Assembly: GCF_023856365.1 (NCBI RefSeq)
Contig: NC_064538.1
Span: 8,626,435 to 8,690,434 of the forward strand
Direction: 5' to 3'
Length of the DNA: 64,000 nucleotides
DNA from: Brienomyrus brachyistius
Taxonomy: Eukaryota > Chordata > Actinopteri > Osteoglossiformes > Mormyridae
Shown here: piece after piece, positions 60,963 to 64,000 of the stretch
Layout: each line of letters begins with the position of its first letter
Position numbering within the stretch: the first letter of the stretch is position 1
Made by a program: the position numbers and the translations under genes
Notes under the pieces: model-generated
What the model saw: the letters and a program-made list of their open reading frames with translations, nothing else
What the model was told of the DNA's origin: nothing
The model's database searches: none

Positions 60963-61006
60963 GACACGGGTCTCTCTGACTGTGAGAATGAGCCAAATCG
61001 TTTCCC
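60963..61006 (+). other. Exon-like 44-nt segment inside the CTTNBP2NL intron (possible poison exon)
   Basis: A strong acceptor (pyrimidine-rich CTTTCATTTTCTCTTACAG, 60944-60962) is followed by 44 nt and a GTAAGT donor at 61007. Read in the host frame it gives DTGLSDCENEPNRF with no stop. Joined to exon 2, the frame shifts by two and meets a TGA 16 codons into exon 2, so inclusion would truncate the protein. It is only a splice-signal prediction. A LINE 3' end ends 175 bp upstream. Confidence 0.3.
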
Positions 61007-61229
61007 GTAAGTCCCGAAGGCTTAAACGGAATTGCATAAAGAAGTACCAGAATATGGAAAATTTTGACATTGACATTGAGACTCTATAGTATTATAGAAA
61101 GAATGTTTGTAGATAGTCACTCAGTATTTAATTAGCATGCATATTCAATTTGGATGATTTGGATTCCGTTACAGGGGTTGTCCTCTCTTAGTTGAATGAA
61201 CAATATTTAACTATGCAGATGCATAAGAA

Positions 61230-61308
61230 ATGATTGTAAATGAACAGGATCCAGACTCCAGCCACCCTGTATAGGACCAACGGGATACAGAAAACTGATG
61301 GATAGATT
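61230..61308 (+). repeat. (ATGG)-tailed fish repeat, 3' tail
   Basis: AGGATCCAGACTCCAGCCAC, CCTGTATAGGACCAACGGG and ACAGAAAACTGATGGATAG match the tail region of the family (gaccctgtataggac, cagaaaatggatgg). Confidence 0.65.
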
Positions 61309-61917
61309 GTAAATGAAGAATAACAGTTAGTGCATTTGCAGTTCTCTAAGGGGCTGAGCTTTGAAGGAGATTTTGTGAGGTATTAGTGCTAACTGGTCGC
61401 AGTCACCCCCGGAGGGGAGCGTAGTCCGTGTGCAGCCGCACGTCCATGCTTCTGGTAATTACCTTCCCTGTAACCTTTGTGTTTACATGAAATTGAATCT
61501 TGTCGGTGCTTCATGGAAGAGGCTGCCATTGAAATTCAAGTCCAAAGTGGATTCATACGCAATGAATTGTAGGCCTGCCTGTGTATCGGTGACAAGATGC
61601 CTCTGACAGTCAATCCCGTAGACTGTAGCATGCGTGCCATTTGAGATGGGCAGGTGTGTCGAGATTTTTTCGGAACTTCAGCAGCAGACTTTTGGTAATA
61701 TAGGAGGCAGACTTTTTATTAACCATGGGACTGGCGTTATAACCCCTCCATTTGTGCCCGGCTGCAAATGCATGGCAGCAGGTATTACACTCATTTGAAT
61801 GAGAGCAAAGTCGAAGTTGAGATGCATTTCTCACATTTTGAGATTCACACTTTGTATATCTCTCACCCTGAATGCACACGCTAGACTAGACCATCTGCTT
61901 ACGCACTTGATTGTATT

Positions 61918-62165
61918 TGTTACGGCCCTCAGCTTGATGTAGGGCATGGAGATGCCCCATGGTGAGGGTGGGGTACAGTGGGCTTTTACACCTATTTTGA
62001 CTAATTAAGCTCAATCTCTTCTAAGCTCACGCCCCCTGCTTGGGGGTGGGGCTAGGGGCTAAGCCCCCGTTGTTATCCATTATATCAGGGTGCTTTGCCA
62101 GCTGGGACTCCGTGCCTGTCCTGTTTCAGCTTTCAGAAAAGAGGTCTATCCTTTTGTTGCAGTCC
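61918..62165 (+). mobile_element. Possible LTR 5' part
   Basis: It starts TGTTACGGCCCTC and contains a TATA-like TTATATCAGGGTGC (about 62079-62092), with GC-rich blocks (CCCCCTGCTTGGGGG). This is like the U3 region of a Ty3/gypsy LTR. No poly(A) block or CA end was found before the next element, so it may be truncated. Low certainty. Confidence 0.35.
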
Positions 62166-62194
62166 TGATCTGACCTGGATAATCTCTCTTGATT

Positions 62195-62603
62195 TAGGGC
62201 TGGGAATCAGCCCTGACCTCACAATTCAATCTGATTTCGATTCACAAGTGCCCAGTGCATTTCAGCTTCAATTCAATTCAATTTTGATTAGATTTAATTT
62301 TGCTAAAATCTCTTTTTAAACAGTTCTTTGAGACTCAAATCATCATGTACATTAATGTCAAACATTAATGAAGGTCAATGCTAAAAAATTATTTGTTAAG
62401 CAACAAACAAAATAGTACACAAGAGTAATCAGAAAATGTCTATATTTAAAACAATTAACCATAAAGTGTGGTCGTTAGGTAAAATTCAGCAAAAATATTT
62501 TCAAATTCATTTCAGGAAAGGCATAAATTAACAATATTTTGTGACTTGGCATTGAATCATCAAAGCCAAATAATCATAGAATCGATATGTTTTCCCACCC
62601 TTA
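62195..62603. mobile_element. Probable hAT-like non-autonomous element
   Basis: The left end TAGGGCTGGGAATCA and the right end read inward (TAAGGGTGGGAAAACA) are partly matched. CAATCTGATTTCGATTCAC near the left and 'atagaatcgatat' near the right mirror each other (gattcgatt/aatcgat). I recall the 'TAGGGCTGGG' terminus with AATCGAT-rich subterminal DNA as a frequent fish MITE type. There is no coding capacity in the AT-rich core. Confidence 0.5.
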
Positions 62604-63721
62604 CTTCCAATTGCTAGTCTCAGTGCAGCAGGCTGCTGGTAATTACAGTTTCTCCAACTGCACACTTTCTGGCTCTTTTCTGCCCCAAGTAGATGTACCA
62701 ATTTTCCTATTTTTTTTGTCTCCAGAAACTAAGTCATTTTCCATAGAGCAATAACACAGTCAGCTGATACATTTTTTTTAATTGTCTTGGAACTGCTATA
62801 TTTGTTCAACCGTCGGGTTATTTACAATTACTCGCATGTAACTGCACCCATTACATCTGATTTTTTTTAGTATGCAGGTGCAGCTTCTTTGCTTCTTAAT
62901 ATCCAGATCGCAATATTTAGCGCATGGACGACTAGGGCGGATACAGCATATGCATTGCAATAATAATTAGGCAAGAAAAATCTAAATTGCATTTTTGAAG
63001 AAACTATTACATTTATGTAAAGCCGTAGCACCAGGCCACACCCTGCTTTACAGCTGAATGTTTTTACTTATCAAGCTGAAAATAATAACTTCTGCTTTAG
63101 ATTTTCCAAAATAATATACGGCTCTCTCTTTCTGTACCTGATCTGACTTATAACTCCCATTTAACTCTTACGCTGTTACATGCCATTTCAAGGGGCTTTT
63201 CCAAAACTGCCCTTTAATAACAATTTCATATTCAGCAGTGTGGTTGTCTTGTCCCACACTGCTGGTCATGGCCTGCTGACACACCATTTCAGGGCCTGGC
63301 CGCAAACTCATTCCTCATCCTCCTTTAAAAAACTGGAGAGGAATATCACCAGGACATCTCCAGCTGTTTCACTGCAAGAATTCTAATCCACAGCTGGATC
63401 ATTTTTACCCCTAATTGTTGAACAAGCTTTTCAGATTTTCTGTGGTTATAGATTTTATCTCCAAATGAAGCTGTACTCTTTGTGCATTGCAGTGATAGTA
63501 CCTATTGCTACTATATGTGCGAGTGCTGTCACCATCGTTGTGTCAGTGGTGAATGTGAAGCTGAATGCATCACATTTTTCTGTTGGTTATGTGAAGTGCT
63601 TCTAACGAGTACATCTGTGCAGTGAATCAGATGGAAATGTAAATCACATCATTGTCACCGCTCTGTAGATCTGTTTCCTGACCTCTGACCTGGAAACCCC
63701 TTCCCACCTCTCGTCCTCCAG

Positions 63722-63967
63722 GCCCAGCAGCAGGACGCCTTCGTGCAGGAGCGCTATGGGCGGTACCGTTTGAGTGACCCCTTCCTGGCCCTGCAGCGTG
63801 ACACTGAGGCAGTCCGGGGATTGGTTTCCGGGGCCGGGGAAACAGCGAGCTCCGCCGCCTTCCAGCCCAGCCCTATGGCGGTTCTCCAGCTGGTCATAGC
63901 CCACTCCAAGAGGATGCAGCAGAAAACCGTAGCCCAGCTGGTTGCAGCTGAGAAGCGGCACAGGAAG
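63722..63967 (+). CDS. cttnbp2nl: CTTNBP2NL-like protein, coding exon 2 (82 codons)
   Basis: This continues the CortBP2 N-terminal domain. The acceptor is CGTCCTCCAG (63721), phase 0. The peptide starts AQQQDAFVQERYGRYRLSDP, then FLALQRDTEAVRG. QERYGRY and DPFLALQRD are family hallmarks. It goes on to PMAVLQLVIAHSKRMQQKTV and AQLVAAEKRHRK, the beginning of the long coiled coil that carries oligomerisation and partner binding. It ends AAG|GTAGAT at 63968, phase 0, and the remainder of the gene lies beyond the window. The linker between the two blocks (GLVSGAGETASSAAFQPS) is GC-rich and differs from the Cys-Thr-Asn-Pro segment found here in mammalian members. FVQERYGRY...DPFLALQRD is as close to CTTNBP2 as to CTTNBP2NL, so the exact paralogue is open. 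Confidence 0.87.
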
Positions 63968-64000
63968 GTAGATCCACAAAGCCCACACGTTCTCAGTCCA

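Larger units (their letters stand above)
48493..63721 (+). other. First coding intron of the CTTNBP2NL-like gene, 15.2 kb, phase 0
   Basis: It starts GTAAGT and ends TCGTCCTCCAG. Both flanking exons are complete codons, so splicing keeps the frame. Its repeats are listed separately. Stretches without a listed feature (48500-49730, 50000-51440, 51905-53080, 53713-55680, 56070-58310, 59117-60460, 61310-61915 and 62604-63720) hold no domain-bearing frame that I recognise. The part at 50640-50900 is rich in regulatory-looking words (TGACTCA, CTAATTAAAC) and could be an enhancer, but this is a guess. A C run is at 51023-51040. Confidence 0.85.

Noticed and set aside
1..64000. CRISPR arrays, operons, phage or bacterial defence systems
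   Set aside because: Base composition, intron structure, SINEs, LINEs and microsatellites identify vertebrate DNA. The tandem arrays have no unique spacers.

Overview
This window reads as a vertebrate nuclear genome and most likely a teleost fish. Introns are long, there are no operons or bacterial-type genes, and the DNA is AT-rich with many (CA)n, (ATGG)n and (AAT)n microsatellites. It also carries dispersed repeats typical of fish: the repeat ending in (ATGG)n, tRNA-derived SINEs ending in GATAAAAGTGTCTGCTAAAT, Tc1/mariner and hAT non-autonomous elements, Ty3/gypsy remnants and CR1/L2-like LINEs. I cannot fix the species. An early-branching teleost is a guess.

The only gene I can support is on the plus strand at the right side: the first two coding exons of a CTTNBP2 N-terminal-like gene (CTTNBP2NL, cortactin-binding protein 2 N-terminal domain family). 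Coding exon 1 is 48394-48492 (33 codons, with 5'UTR from 48385) and coding exon 2 is 63722-63967 (82 codons). They are separated by a 15.2-kb phase-0 intron and the gene runs off the right edge. A TATA-like and GC-rich segment at 44590-44818 ending in a GTAAGT donor is a tentative upstream promoter and non-coding exon.

Positions 1-44500 look intergenic. I found no conserved host exon there. The layout is: a LINE RT remnant (2885-4010, minus), a CR1/L2-like RT C-terminus (7148-7715, minus), a Ty3/gypsy pol remnant (10033-11320, plus) next to a rearranged Tc1/mariner copy (11475-12010), a solo LTR (14181-14462, minus), a SINE (19169-19430), a 58-bp minisatellite carrying telomere-like CCCTAA doublets (21660-22190), a Tc1-like fragment (25012-25390), an L1-like endonuclease start (27341-27490), a Tc1/mariner deletion derivative (29860-30515), a 19-bp minisatellite (31766-31898), an unidentified GC-rich open segment (37915-38355), a second LINE RT (38478-39165, plus), a Tc1-like transposase N-terminus (40854-41068), a 9-bp minisatellite (41915-41986), two hAT-type MITEs (42119-42240 and 42697-42891) and a solo LTR (42929-43285).

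The CTTNBP2NL intron (48493-63721) contains a decayed Myb/SANT-like DNA-binding domain (51441-51668, minus), another hAT MITE (51711-51904), two SINEs, a near full-length (ATGG)-tailed repeat (58764-59116), a second copy of the CR1/L2-like 3' end (60655-60787) and a 44-nt exon-like segment (60963-61006) that would act as a poison exon if spliced in. I did not find a clearly new biological system. The best leads are the telomere-like minisatellite, the candidate poison exon, the Myb/SANT remnant and the unidentified GC-rich open segment.
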